A stretch of DNA of 64,000 bases from Paraburkholderia sp. BL21I4N1 (GCF_002973525.1 NZ_PVEN01000019.1:62001-126000); one strand, 5' to 3'. Numbered from the stretch's first letter, positions 50,808 through 60,519 are shown. A program made the numbers and translations. Notes: generated by a model from the letters alone, not told the origin.

Positions 50808-50904
50808 CCGCGGTTACGGCGGGCAACTGGCAAACTCCCCAAGGGAGTCCCTATAGTTTTGCGTCGCCGGATCGCTCCGGGTTTGCCAACTGCGCTAACG
50901 GCAA
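50808..50904 (-). ncRNA. Cyclic-di-GMP-I (GEMM-I) riboswitch candidate in the glycosidase leader
   Basis: Read on the minus strand, the leader has the GEMM-I core in order: AGCGCAGTTGGCAAACC, a hairpin CCGGA/TCCGG closed by a GNRA tetraloop (GCGA), GACGCAAA, a P3 arm (AACT...AGTT base, ACTCCC/GGGAGT tip) and the closing GCCGTAACCG. The basal stem pairs 50896-50904 with 50808-50816, with one mismatch and G-U pairs. The aptamer ends 46 nt before the ATG. A GGCC at 50802-50805 could pair with GGCC overlapping the ribosome binding site, which hints at translational control. No covariance search could be run. Confidence 0.85.
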
Positions 50905-51617
50905 TGCCGCCGATTCCTTTAGCGGCTCGACCGATAAATTCTTGCGCCCAGCATGCCGCCGCTTTGCTGACCGCTGCCGACCTGCCGCTGGCTGTGGCGA
51001 AGCGGTTGAAGCCAGGGTCTTCCCGATCCAGCCGACATTTTTTCTTCCCACCAGGCGCACGTGATGGTTGAAATCGATTTCCGCACCGGATGACGATTTA
51101 TTACTGGCCGGGTTCGGCATTTGGGAAAGTTCGCCTTTTGCAAATTGCGGCGAATGGGCTTTTACGAAAGAACGTTAAAAAATCGGTAAAGGTTATTTGA
51201 AAAAAGAACGATGGTGCATTTTTTTCCAGGTTATTGGTTAGATGATTTGAGCGTGTTCATGGTGACTCGGGTTTAAGTGCGGCGTATTCCCAACACATCA
51301 AGCCAGGCTTTGCCGGACAGTGGCTTAGGCGCGCAATCGTTTGCTTTGAGATTCAAGCAGATGCGTGGCGTTGTATTCAGACGCGGGAATGTCAACAATG
51401 GCTGAAGCTAGCTTGAGACGACCGAAGTCATGTGCTATCTTCCACCGCCTTAACAAGAAACAAACACAGGCCGGTTTCGCATCCGGCGCAACGCCGGATT
51501 AGGTTGCGTAATTAATGCCAACAGGCCGGCTCAAAAATCAGCAAGCGGAAATTTCTCCCTCTGGAGATAACGCCGCTCGTGTTCAGTCAGCAGAAGAACG
51601 GGGAAAAGATTTTGGCT
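50905..51617. other. pelA upstream region (divergent from the glycosidase leader)
   Basis: About 710 bp, with an AT-rich core at 51160-51260 (repeated A and T runs) that is suited to a promoter or a nucleoid protein. A hairpin ATCCGGC/GCCGGAT with a 5-nt loop lies near 51479-51497 in the probable pelA leader. I see no second GEMM core, no convincing sigma-54 promoter and no gene here. Confidence 0.4.
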
Positions 51618-54386
51618 ATGAAGAAGCGGACCGGGACACGGGCCGGCGGGAATTCTCGCAAGGTAGCTGAACGAACCGGTGAACGGTTTCTCCGGCGCAC
51701 CTTGATTGCGGTACTGCTTGGCTCAAGCGCTGTTGCCCCGCTTGGCGTTCACCTTCAGGCCGCGCCGTTGCCGTCGGCCTCGGCTGCCATGGGCGTTGCC
51801 GAGGCGCCGCCGAATCTCGCTTTCTTCTACGCGGCCAATCCGCCGGTCGGCGAACTGCAGGCGTTCGACGCCGTCGTGATCGATCCGGCCACGGGTTTCG
51901 AGCCGCTGGCGCATCCGCTGCGTCATACCACCTGGATCGCGCGCACTACCGCCGGCGAGCCTGGTGAGACATCCGAAGCTTTCGTGACCCGTCAGGTCGA
52001 GCCGCTGTGGCGGCGCGGCTATCGCGGATTCCTGCTCGAGACGCCAGTCGCTATCGCCGCAGCCGCGCGCATTCGCGAGATGCATCCCGATGCACGGCTG
52101 GTCGCTGGGGGCGCCGACGTCACGCAGGCCGCGCTGCCTTATGCGAAATCGCTGTATGCCGTGGTGGGAGATTCGCTAGTCCGCGGACTGGACGATAGCG
52201 GCCGTCCGCTCGACGTACCCGAAGCGCAGCGCGCGGAGCGCGTCGCGAAGGCCCGCGCGTTCACCCAGCAGACCGGCGTGCCGGTCGTCTCGGTCGAGTT
52301 CTGCGCGCGCAACGACCGTCAGTGCGCGCGCGACACGGCGGCCCGCGTGGTGGCGGCCGGCATGCTGCCGTACGTGACCAGCCGGGCGCGCGACGTGGTC
52401 GGCATCGGCAGGATCGAAGTGTTGCCGCGCAAGATTCTCGTCGTTCAGGACCGCGACACCAAAGAACCGCTCGACTTGAGCGCCGGTGTGCGCGATCTGG
52501 CCACGCCGCTCAATTACATGGGCTACGACGTCGAGTACGCCGATTTCTCGTCGCGTCTGCCGGACAACATTTCGCCGGACCGTTATGCGGGCGTGGTCGC
52601 GTGGATCCAGCGCGGCGCGGCGCCCGATCCCGAAGCCTGGCAACGCTGGGTCGCCGCCCGCATCACGGACCATGTGCCGGTTGCGTTTCTCGGCCAGTTC
52701 GGTTTCGACGCCGCGGGTTCCGGCGGCGCGGCGCTCGATCTGCAAGACGTGAGCGGCACGCTGGCCGCGCCGGTCTCGGTGGTCAAGAGCGATCCCATGG
52801 TCGGCTTCGAAATCAATCCGAAACCCGAGCCGCGCGATCTGCTTGGCGTGCGCGTCGGACCGCACAGCCAGTCGCTGCTGCGCATCTCGGCCAATGGCGT
52901 GCTGGTCGATCAGATCGCGCTCACACCGTGGGGCGGCTACGCGCTGAGCCCTTACACCGTGGCCTCGCTCGACAGCATCGAGCAGGAGCGTTGGGCGATT
53001 CAGCCGATGGCTTTCATGAAAGCCGCGCTACATCTGCAGGATTTTCCGTCGCCGAGCGTGACGACCGAAAACGGCCGCCGTCTATTCATGTCGCATGTCG
53101 ACGGCGACGGCTTTGCGTCGCGAGCCGAATTCCCCGGCCCTGATTATTCGGGCGAGGCGCTGTACCAGCAGATTTTCACCCGCTACAAGGTGCCGATGAC
53201 GCTGTCGGTCATTGAAGGCGAGGTCGGCGCGAAGGGCCTGCACGCGGACATCTCGCCGCGTCTCGAAGAGATCGCCCGCAAGATGTTCGCGCTGCCGAAC
53301 GTGGAGATCGGCACGCATACGTATTCGCATCCTTTCCAATGGGAGCATGTCGACAACAAGACCGGCGCCCAGGTGGACGTTGGGGGCGGCGATGCGGCGT
53401 TCTCGCTGAATATTCCGGGCTATAAATTCAATATCGACCGCGAGATCACCGGTTCGATCGACTACATCAATTCGCGTCTCGCGCCTCCGGGCAAGAAGAC
53501 CGTGATGCTGCAATGGTCCGGCGATTGTCAGCCGCCCGCTTTCGTGGTGCGCAAGGTGTATGAAGCCGGCGTCTACAACTTCAACGGCGGCGACACCGTC
53601 ATCACGAAGTCGGCCAACAGTTGGACCAATATCGCGCCGATCGGCGTCGACAAAGGTCCGGGCGCCTACCAGGTGTATGCGCCGAACCAGGACGAGAACG
53701 TCTACACGAACGACTGGCAAGGCCCGTTTTACGGCTTTACGCGCGTACTCGAAACCTACGCGATGACGGACCGTCCGCTGCGTTTCAAGCCGATCGACAT
53801 CTACTACCACATGTACAGCGGCACCAAAGTCGCGTCGTTGCGCGCGCTCGACCAGATCTTCTCGACGGTGCTCAAGCAGCCCGTGATGCCGGTGTATGTG
53901 ACCGAGTACATCCGCAAGGTGCTGGACTGGCGCACGTTTGCCGTGGCGAAAGAGGTGGGCCCGCAAAGCGGCTGGGTGGTGCGTGGCGACGGCTCGGTGC
54001 GTGAGTTGCACTGGCCGCAGACCGCCAGACCGTCGCTCGACACGGCGCAGGGCGTGACCGGTTTCTCCAGCGGTCCCGACGGCACCTACATTCACGTCGA
54101 CGACGGCAGTGCGCGCTTCGCGCTGGGCGGCGCGGCGAGCGTGCCGTATATCGCCGAAGCGAACGGTTTCGTGCGCAATTTCCGCCGTACGCCGCAGGGT
54201 ATGCATTTTGAGTTTGCCGGCCATTACCAGCCGTTCGTCAAGCTGGCGAACGCGCAGTCGTGCAGGATCAGCATCAACAACCAGCCGGTCGCGGCGCGTC
54301 GCGACGGTGACTTCCTGCGTTTCGACACGCCGGCCGACATCGGCACGAAACTGAACTACCTGTCAGTCGAGGCCGCCTGTGGTTGA
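51618..54386 (+). CDS. pelA: PelA: Pel polysaccharide deacetylase with N-terminal hydrolase domain
   Basis: 922 aa from the ATG at 51618; a GTG at 51579 is an alternative start. After a signal peptide comes a hydrolase-like domain (about 65-320), a Rossmann-like region, and a polysaccharide deacetylase domain with D495/D497 (SHVDGDGF) and H567/H571 (IGTHTYSHPF). These are 33 positions earlier than D528, D530, H600 and H604 of P. aeruginosa PelA, so the alignment is nearly gap-free. At the place of the hydrolase Glu218 there is Asp185 (VVGDSLVRG), so hydrolase activity may be weak or absent. It acts in the periplasm to deacetylate Pel and is the first gene of the operon. Confidence 0.92.
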   Translation: MKKRTGTRAGGNSRKVAERTGERFLRRTLIAVLLGSSAVAPLGVHLQAAPLPSASAAMGVAEAPPNLAFFYAANPPVGELQAFDAVVIDPATGFEPLAHPLRHTTWIARTTAGEPGETSEAFVTRQVEPLWRRGYRGFLLETPVAIAAAARIREMHPDARLVAGGADVTQAALPYAKSLYAVVGDSLVRGLDDSGRPLDVPEAQRAERVAKARAFTQQTGVPVVSVEFCARNDRQCARDTAARVVAAGMLPYVTSRARDVVGIGRIEVLPRKILVVQDRDTKEPLDLSAGVRDLATPLNYMGYDVEYADFSSRLPDNISPDRYAGVVAWIQRGAAPDPEAWQRWVAARITDHVPVAFLGQFGFDAAGSGGAALDLQDVSGTLAAPVSVVKSDPMVGFEINPKPEPRDLLGVRVGPHSQSLLRISANGVLVDQIALTPWGGYALSPYTVASLDSIEQERWAIQPMAFMKAALHLQDFPSPSVTTENGRRLFMSHVDGDGFASRAEFPGPDYSGEALYQQIFTRYKVPMTLSVIEGEVGAKGLHADISPRLEEIARKMFALPNVEIGTHTYSHPFQWEHVDNKTGAQVDVGGGDAAFSLNIPGYKFNIDREITGSIDYINSRLAPPGKKTVMLQWSGDCQPPAFVVRKVYEAGVYNFNGGDTVITKSANSWTNIAPIGVDKGPGAYQVYAPNQDENVYTNDWQGPFYGFTRVLETYAMTDRPLRFKPIDIYYHMYSGTKVASLRALDQIFSTVLKQPVMPVYVTEYIRKVLDWRTFAVAKEVGPQSGWVVRGDGSVRELHWPQTARPSLDTAQGVTGFSSGPDGTYIHVDDGSARFALGGAASVPYIAEANGFVRNFRRTPQGMHFEFAGHYQPFVKLANAQSCRISINNQPVAARRDGDFLRFDTPADIGTKLNYLSVEAACG

Positions 54387-57300
54387 TACCCGCCCTCGCA
54401 TCGCGCCCACCTGGCTCGTCCTGCTGCTCGCGGGTGTCGTGCTGATGACGCTGTACCTTGTGCATCCGCGCGGTGGTCTGCGTAGCCGGATGACCTCGAC
54501 CGACGCACCGAGCGACCTGAGCATTGCTTATCTGGAAGCCTGGCTGCGCGTGCAGCCCGACAACACCGAGTTCCTGCAGGTGCTCGGCACGCAATACGTG
54601 CAATTGGGCCGCAACGAAGACGCGAGGCGGGTCGCCGAGCGCATGGCGGCGATGCCGTCCGAAGCGATGCGCCGCGCGGGGCAGTTGCTGCGCTTGACTG
54701 TCGATACGCGCGAGATTTTCGCGCTGCCCGTCAACGACCCGGAGCGCGACGCCGCGCTGGTGCGTCTGCGCGCGCAGCTCGCGAATGCGGCCGCGCTGTC
54801 GTGGCCGACCGCCGACCTGCAGGTGCTGGCCGAGATGGCCGCGTCGGTGAATGCGCAACAACTCGCGGAGCAACTGTATGCGCGCCTAGCGGTCCAGGAC
54901 CCGGCGCAACAAACGCGCTGGAACCGCGAAGTGGTGCGCTTCGCGATGTACGGCGGCGACTATCGCGGCGCGGCCGACGGCTGGTTCCGTCTGCAGGCGA
55001 GCGCCGCGACGTTCGACGCACAGCGGCACTGCTTTATCGAAGGCATCCGGGCGCTGCAGGGCGGCAATCTGCTCGACGAGGCGCTCGCCGCCGCCGAGCA
55101 GCACGGCGCGGCCTTTGCCCACGATCACGAGACGCTGATCGTCTTGCTGAACCTGGCGCGCGCGGCGCATCGGCCGGACCTGGTCGATCGTTACGCGAAG
55201 GCGCTGGCCGGCTATGCGCAGGCTCAGCCGGACGACGGCGGGGCGCTGCGGCTGGTCGCGTTGATCCGCGAGCGCGGGCAGCGGGACGGCGCGCAGCCGC
55301 CGTACGCTTATATGGACGGTCCGCAAGCCGCTTCCGGCGGGGTGATGCGGATCGGTACGCACGGCCGGGACGATGTGCACGTCGTGCGGGTGGCCGCGGC
55401 GGTGAGTGCCGCGGTGAACGCGACGGGTGCTTCGTCAGTCGCGGCGGCATCGGCGTCATCAGCTGCATCAGCTGCATCGGCGGCATCGGCGGCATCGGCG
55501 GCATCGGCCATGCCGGCGGCATCGGGCACGCGCGCGGCATCCGCAGCCCCGGCAGCCGCCGCGTCGGGGACCGACGTTCAGGGGCTGCTGTATCAGTCTT
55601 TCCTCGAATCGAACGATTTGCCGAACGCGCAGCGCGTGGCGACGGAACAGATGCAGAAGAATCCGGGCTCGGCGGTCTGGGCCAAACGTCTCGCTCAGGT
55701 CGCCGAATGGAATCATGCGTCGCCGCTCGCCTTGCAGATGTGGCTGGTCTACGCGCAGGCCACGCAGGATCCGGACGGCTGGAAAAACGTCATGCGTCTC
55801 GCGCCGATGCTCAACGACGACAACGCCTATCTGGCGGCGTTGATTCAGGCGTCGAACGCGGCGCCGGGTGATCTGAAGCTGCTCGATTCGGTGGTCGCGA
55901 CCTACGAGCGCCTCGGTCGTCCTGACGACGCGCTGGCTTTCCTGCGTGGCCGTCAGCACAATTCGCCAGCCGAAGCGATCGATTCCCGCCTCGGGCTGCT
56001 CGCCGAGCGCGCCGGTCACGACGACGAAGCGCTGACCTACTACCGCAAGCTGAATCAGCTCTACCCGGACAATACGCAATACGCGCTGCACACGGCGAGC
56101 ATGCTGTATCGTCACGGCGACTACAAGGGCGCGCTCAACGCACTGCTCGCGGCCCGCAAGGGCGCGAAAGACAACGACGTGCTGTTCTGGCGCAATGCCG
56201 CGCAACTCGCCCGTCTTCTGCAGCGCGACGACATCGCGAACGACGCCTACAAGCGTCTGTTGGCCAGCGATCAGGCGACACCCGAAGACCTCAGCGCGAT
56301 GACGTACTTCTACGACGCGTATCCGGTCGATGCGGGCCGCACGTCCGAGCTGCAATTCCGCCGCGACCATTCGACGCTCGCGCTGCAGGGGGCGATTCAC
56401 TATTACACCATCGCGGAGCAGTTCGATCGCATCACGCAGTTGCTGGCCAGCCTGTCGCCCGCGCAGCTGAGCGCGGCCGAACGCGATCCGGCGTTCCTGC
56501 AGGCGCGGGCCGAATATTATCTGGAGATCGACCGTCCGTACGACGCGCTGCACGACCTGCAGGCCGCCGTGACGCTGCCCGGCGCCTCGCTCGAACTGCG
56601 CGCCGCGTTGCTGTGGACGCTGGTCGACTTCGGCAGCGGCGCGCAACTGCGCGACGCGGTGGCCGAGTGGCGCGACGCGCCCGCCCAGGCGCCCGCCTTG
56701 TGGGGGCCGCTGGCCGCCGCGCAGATGCGTCTGAACAGGCCGGAAGCGGCGCTCAAGTATCTGCGCCTGCAATCGGCTTCCATGTCGCGCGATCCGCTCT
56801 GGCAATTGACCTACGCGGAAGCACAGGAAATGGCCGGCCGCACCGATCTCGCGTGGTCGATCCGGCGCAATGTCTGGCGCCAGATGCAGAAGGAAGGCGC
56901 CGACATCCGCGCCAACAACGCGGCGGGGCAGATCGCGTTGCGCACGCGGACGTCGCAGGGCGCGGACGTGCGTGAACAGTTGCTCGGCCGCCGCGTGACG
57001 CTCGCCTCGATCTTCGCGAACGGGGATGTGTCGAAGGCGTTCCTGACCGATCTGCTCGCCACCGACGCCGGTCGCAACGACCACACCGAGGTGCGCCGCA
57101 CGCTGCTCGGCGATACGCCGGGTCTGCCGCCCGCGCAACTCAAGCCGGCCAAAGCGGCGACGGCGCCGGATCAGGCGCGTCTGACGTCTTCCGTGGCGCG
57201 CGACGTGGCGCTGGCCTGGGCGATGTCGCGCGAAGCGAATCCGCTGGCCAAGCGCTGGCTGGCTCGCCAGTACGCGTCCGTGCTGCTGCAGCCTTCGGAG

Positions 57301-58437
57301 CAACTGATCGCGATCGCGCTCGCCGATGACGACAAGGCCGCCATGGAGCGTCTGCTGGATCAACAAGGCTCGCACTTGCCGCTCTATAACCGGATCGACG
57401 CGTCGATCGAGGTGGACCGTCCGGGCGCGGCCGAGGATCTCTCGTTTCAGGGACTCGAAGGCGCTCCTGATGATTCGGAAATGCATAGCCGCTTGCAGCA
57501 GACCGCGCTGGGCTGGCCGCAATCGCTCGATGCCACGGTCACGAGCTATGTCGAGCACCCGCTCGATTACATCGAACAGACGCTCGCGGGCAGCATCAAG
57601 GTGGCCGATCTGTACATGGTCGGCGTGACGGGGGTCCAACGCTTCCAGCATTCGACCGATGCGTCGCAGCTCACCGAGGTGCCGGCGATCGACCGTTCGG
57701 TGGAGTTCTTCGCCCGCCGGCAAACCTACGACACGGCCTTCCAGGTGAGCGCGGGCCGCCGCGAGGCACTCGACAGTTTCTACACCGTCGCGGTGGGCGC
57801 GGAGTGGGGCAGGAACTCGCCGCTGTCGTTCGAGCTCAAGGCCGGCCGTAACCAGACGGCGTTGGAATCGCAGGCGTTACAGATTGGCGGTATGAAGGAC
57901 AATGTGATCGGCACGGTCACCTATCACGCGACGCAGCACCTGTATGCGACCGGCACCGTCGAAGCCGACCGCTTCTATAGCCAGGCGCGTCATTACCTGG
58001 GCAGCGGGGTGCTGTCCACAGGCGAGATCGGCTATCGGATCCGTACCAACTACCCCGACTACACGATCCGGCTGATCGGCGCGCACGGCGACTACAGCGC
58101 CAGCGGTGCCGCCGACGGCCTGATTTCGCGGCTGATTCCGGTGGCCGCCGGTCCCGCCACCGCCGCGGCGTTCGTCCCCCAGACGTACTCGCAATACGGG
58201 CTTTTCTTCGGTTTCGGCAACGATCTGCTCGATCAGTACACGCGTGCGTGGCGGCCGTTTCTCGACGTCGGCATGCTGCACGACACGCTCCAGGGCTGGG
58301 GGCCGGAAGTCAGCCTGGGTCTCGCTGGCACCGTGTTCGGCGGCGACCACGCGGCCCTGTTTTTCTCACATCAGCGCGTGTCGCGTCTCGGCACGCCTGT
58401 GACCCAGATCGGCGCGCGTTATAGCTGGTTTTACTGA
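54379..58437 (+). CDS. pelB: PelB: TPR scaffold and outer membrane porin for Pel export
   Basis: 1352 aa, longer than the roughly 1190 aa of the P. aeruginosa protein. A membrane anchor at about 11-28 is followed by many TPR-like helices (for example YLEAWLRVQPDNTEFLQVLG, ALTYYRKLNQLYPDNTQYAL) and a C-terminal beta-barrel of about 300 residues ending in the aromatic SWFY. An Ala/Ser-rich stretch near residues 350-400, encoded by a 9-bp repeat, is an addition. A GTG start overlaps the pelA stop by 8 nt. TPRs bind PelA in the model system, and the barrel exports Pel. Confidence 0.9.
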   Translation: MVDTRPRIAPTWLVLLLAGVVLMTLYLVHPRGGLRSRMTSTDAPSDLSIAYLEAWLRVQPDNTEFLQVLGTQYVQLGRNEDARRVAERMAAMPSEAMRRAGQLLRLTVDTREIFALPVNDPERDAALVRLRAQLANAAALSWPTADLQVLAEMAASVNAQQLAEQLYARLAVQDPAQQTRWNREVVRFAMYGGDYRGAADGWFRLQASAATFDAQRHCFIEGIRALQGGNLLDEALAAAEQHGAAFAHDHETLIVLLNLARAAHRPDLVDRYAKALAGYAQAQPDDGGALRLVALIRERGQRDGAQPPYAYMDGPQAASGGVMRIGTHGRDDVHVVRVAAAVSAAVNATGASSVAAASASSAASAASAASAASAASAMPAASGTRAASAAPAAAASGTDVQGLLYQSFLESNDLPNAQRVATEQMQKNPGSAVWAKRLAQVAEWNHASPLALQMWLVYAQATQDPDGWKNVMRLAPMLNDDNAYLAALIQASNAAPGDLKLLDSVVATYERLGRPDDALAFLRGRQHNSPAEAIDSRLGLLAERAGHDDEALTYYRKLNQLYPDNTQYALHTASMLYRHGDYKGALNALLAARKGAKDNDVLFWRNAAQLARLLQRDDIANDAYKRLLASDQATPEDLSAMTYFYDAYPVDAGRTSELQFRRDHSTLALQGAIHYYTIAEQFDRITQLLASLSPAQLSAAERDPAFLQARAEYYLEIDRPYDALHDLQAAVTLPGASLELRAALLWTLVDFGSGAQLRDAVAEWRDAPAQAPALWGPLAAAQMRLNRPEAALKYLRLQSASMSRDPLWQLTYAEAQEMAGRTDLAWSIRRNVWRQMQKEGADIRANNAAGQIALRTRTSQGADVREQLLGRRVTLASIFANGDVSKAFLTDLLATDAGRNDHTEVRRTLLGDTPGLPPAQLKPAKAATAPDQARLTSSVARDVALAWAMSREANPLAKRWLARQYASVLLQPSEQLIAIALADDDKAAMERLLDQQGSHLPLYNRIDASIEVDRPGAAEDLSFQGLEGAPDDSEMHSRLQQTALGWPQSLDATVTSYVEHPLDYIEQTLAGSIKVADLYMVGVTGVQRFQHSTDASQLTEVPAIDRSVEFFARRQTYDTAFQVSAGRREALDSFYTVAVGAEWGRNSPLSFELKAGRNQTALESQALQIGGMKDNVIGTVTYHATQHLYATGTVEADRFYSQARHYLGSGVLSTGEIGYRIRTNYPDYTIRLIGAHGDYSASGAADGLISRLIPVAAGPATAAAFVPQTYSQYGLFFGFGNDLLDQYTRAWRPFLDVGMLHDTLQGWGPEVSLGLAGTVFGGDHAALFFSHQRVSRLGTPVTQIGARYSWFY
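55443..55535 (+). repeat. Short tandem repeat inside pelB (9-bp unit, Ala/Ser coding)
   Basis: Units of GCATCGGCG and close variants (GCATCAGCT) run in tandem, clearest at about 55465-55510. They encode alternating Ala-Ser steps (SAASAASAASAASA), so unit loss or gain keeps the frame and changes the length of a flexible linker in PelB. Confidence 0.8.
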
Positions 58438-58472
58438 ATCCCGGTTTCGAATCCATCCAAGGAGAATTCTTC

Positions 58473-59024
58473 ATGTACGGCATCAAAAAATTGGCTCGAA
58501 CCAGCGCCTGGTGTGTTGCGGCAACCACGCTGGCCCTGCTCGTAAGCGCCTGCGGCACGGTCCGCCAGACCTCGGGTCCGACGCTGTCGCGCGGCGACAA
58601 AGTGGCGGTGGTGTCGATCGCCAACTACACTGAAACGCCCGACGCCGGTCACAGCGCCGAGTCGATCGCGGCGAACACGCTGCGCGCCGGCGGCATTGCC
58701 GACGTGCGCATCGCGCCGGCCGATGCCAGCCGCAACGCGATGTTCGACACGACGCAACGCGCCGACGGCGACAAGGCGCTCGACTGGGCGCGCTCGCAGA
58801 ATGCCCGTTACGTGCTGTCGGGCGCCGTCGAGGAATGGCGTTACAAGACCGGCGTGGACGGCGAGCCGGTGGTCGGCGTGACGTTCGAACTGATCGACGT
58901 GTCGAACGGCGCCGTGGTGTGGAGCGCGACCGGTACGCGTACCGGCTGGAGCCGCTCGGGTCTGTCGAGCGTGGCCAGCTCGCTGATCGCCAAGGTGCTG
59001 TCGCCGTTGCAGGCGCGTCAGTAA
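58473..59024 (+). CDS. pelC: PelC: outer membrane lipoprotein of the Pel secretion complex
   Basis: 183 aa. The lipobox LLVSAC places lipidated C27 after a typical signal. The rest resembles the compact PelC fold (DKVAVVSIANYTETPDAG, GDKALDWARSQNARYVLSGAVEEW, GVTFELIDVSNGAVVWSATG). In P. aeruginosa PelC forms a ring that funnels polymer to the PelB barrel. AAGGAGAA lies before the ATG, 35 bp after the pelB stop. Confidence 0.92.
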   Translation: MYGIKKLARTSAWCVAATTLALLVSACGTVRQTSGPTLSRGDKVAVVSIANYTETPDAGHSAESIAANTLRAGGIADVRIAPADASRNAMFDTTQRADGDKALDWARSQNARYVLSGAVEEWRYKTGVDGEPVVGVTFELIDVSNGAVVWSATGTRTGWSRSGLSSVASSLIAKVLSPLQARQ

Positions 59025-59100
59025 GCTTATCCCCGGGTGGCCGGCTGGCGCGTGAAGCGCGGACCGCGCACCGGAACCCGATACGACAAGTGAAAAGGAA

Positions 59101-60519
59101 ATGGCCGTGAATACCGCAGCCGTGGAAAACAACCCGGGCGCCTCGAAGCCGCGCCATGCGCATCCGTTCGGCAATCTCGGGCGTGTGCGCCGCTTTCTGG
59201 CGCCCGCGGTGGCGCGGCCGTTCGCGATCGTGGAAACCATCGCGCTCGTGGTGGCCGTGCTGGCGTTGACGCGCTGGCTTCATCCCGAAGACCCGTTGCT
59301 GCTGCATGCCGGCTACCCGTGGGTGTGGCTGGTGGCGCTGCTGGTGTCGCTGCGCTACGGCAGTCTGCTCGGCCTGCTGTCCGGGGTAATCATGCTGGGT
59401 GCATGGGCCTTTTTCTATCCGCACGGCAACGCGTTTCCCGCGATGTTTTTCGCGGGCGGCCTGATCCAGACCATTCTCGCCGGGCATTTCGGCGACACGT
59501 GGGGCAGCCGCGCCGAACGCGCGTCGTCGCTGAACGATTACCTGAACGACCGGCTCGTCGCGCTGACCAACAGTCACTATCTGATGCGCCTCTCGCACGA
59601 GCGGCTCGAGAAAGACCTGTTGTCCCGGCCGACCACGCTGCGCGATTCGATTACCGAATTGCGCCGGCTTTCAGTGGCAACGGATACGGCGCTGGCCGTG
59701 CCGGCCGCCGTTGCGCCGGGCGACTCGCTGACCGGCGCGAGCGGCTTGCTCGAATTCGTCGCACAGGCCTGCCAGATCGAAGTGGCGGCCCTGTACCCCG
59801 TGCGCGACGGCAAGCTCGGCACCCAGGCGATCGCGCAGATCGGCGACGCGTTCGAACTCGAGGCGAACGACGAACTCGTCAGACACGCGCTCGCCACGCT
59901 GAGCGTCGCGCATCTGAAGAACGAAGACACGATGGTGCCGGTCAGCCAGTATCTGGTCTGCGCCCCGCTGGTGTCGGCGGACGGCGAATTGCGCGCGCTG
60001 CTGATCGTCAAGCGCATGCCGTTCCTGTCGCTCAATTTCGACAACCTGCAACTGCTGCTGGTGCTGCTCGGTTACTACGCCGACGGCGTCGAGCATTCCG
60101 CGTTCGTGCAGCGCATTCTCGACAGCGTGCCGAACTGCCCGTACGAATTCGCGCTCGACCTGAGCCGCCTGACGCGTCTGCAGCAGAAGGCGGGCGTGGC
60201 GTCGTCGCTGGTGGCGCTGGCGTTCCCGCGCGATGAAGAGGGCGATTCGCTGTTCGAACACGTCATGCGTCGCCGCCGTTCGCTCGACGTGATGTGGCCG
60301 GTGCAGACCGCGAAACAATCGGTGCTGGTGAACCTGATGCCGGCCACCGACACGACCGGTATCGACGGCTATCTGGCGCGGATCGAGGCGAGCCTCACAG
60401 CTCAGTTCAACACCGACCTGGAACACGCGCGCGTGGGCGTTCATACGCTGCACCTCGAGGGCGACGAGCCGGGCGCGGCGTTGCTGCGTCTTCTCAAACG
60501 AAGCGGCCTCGATGTCTAA
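59101..60519 (+). CDS. pelD: PelD: inner-membrane c-di-GMP receptor
   Basis: 472 aa. Four membrane helices lie within about 38-130 (VETIALVVAVLALTRWL and following), then a short coiled linker, a GAF domain (about 205-330) and a degenerate GGDEF domain. The c-di-GMP-binding I-site-like motif R393-S-L-D396 fits the RxxD of P. aeruginosa PelD (R367/D370), and R427 is a candidate for the second-site Arg402. Binding of c-di-GMP is required to activate Pel synthesis in the model species. AAGGAA precedes the ATG. Confidence 0.93.
   Translation: MAVNTAAVENNPGASKPRHAHPFGNLGRVRRFLAPAVARPFAIVETIALVVAVLALTRWLHPEDPLLLHAGYPWVWLVALLVSLRYGSLLGLLSGVIMLGAWAFFYPHGNAFPAMFFAGGLIQTILAGHFGDTWGSRAERASSLNDYLNDRLVALTNSHYLMRLSHERLEKDLLSRPTTLRDSITELRRLSVATDTALAVPAAVAPGDSLTGASGLLEFVAQACQIEVAALYPVRDGKLGTQAIAQIGDAFELEANDELVRHALATLSVAHLKNEDTMVPVSQYLVCAPLVSADGELRALLIVKRMPFLSLNFDNLQLLLVLLGYYADGVEHSAFVQRILDSVPNCPYEFALDLSRLTRLQQKAGVASSLVALAFPRDEEGDSLFEHVMRRRRSLDVMWPVQTAKQSVLVNLMPATDTTGIDGYLARIEASLTAQFNTDLEHARVGVHTLHLEGDEPGAALLRLLKRSGLDV

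Noticed and set aside
51479..51497. Hairpin in the probable pelA leader as a second c-di-GMP riboswitch
   Set aside because: It lacks the GGCAAACC and GACGCAAA core sequences and a GNRA-capped arm; it is just a short stem-loop.
55443..55535. Tandem repeats in pelB as a CRISPR-like array
   Set aside because: Units are 9 bp, contiguous without spacers, and keep a coding frame.
55468..57723. A 751-codon minus-strand frame inside pelB
   Set aside because: It is antisense to a clear PelB reading frame and is composed mostly of Arg, Gln and His.
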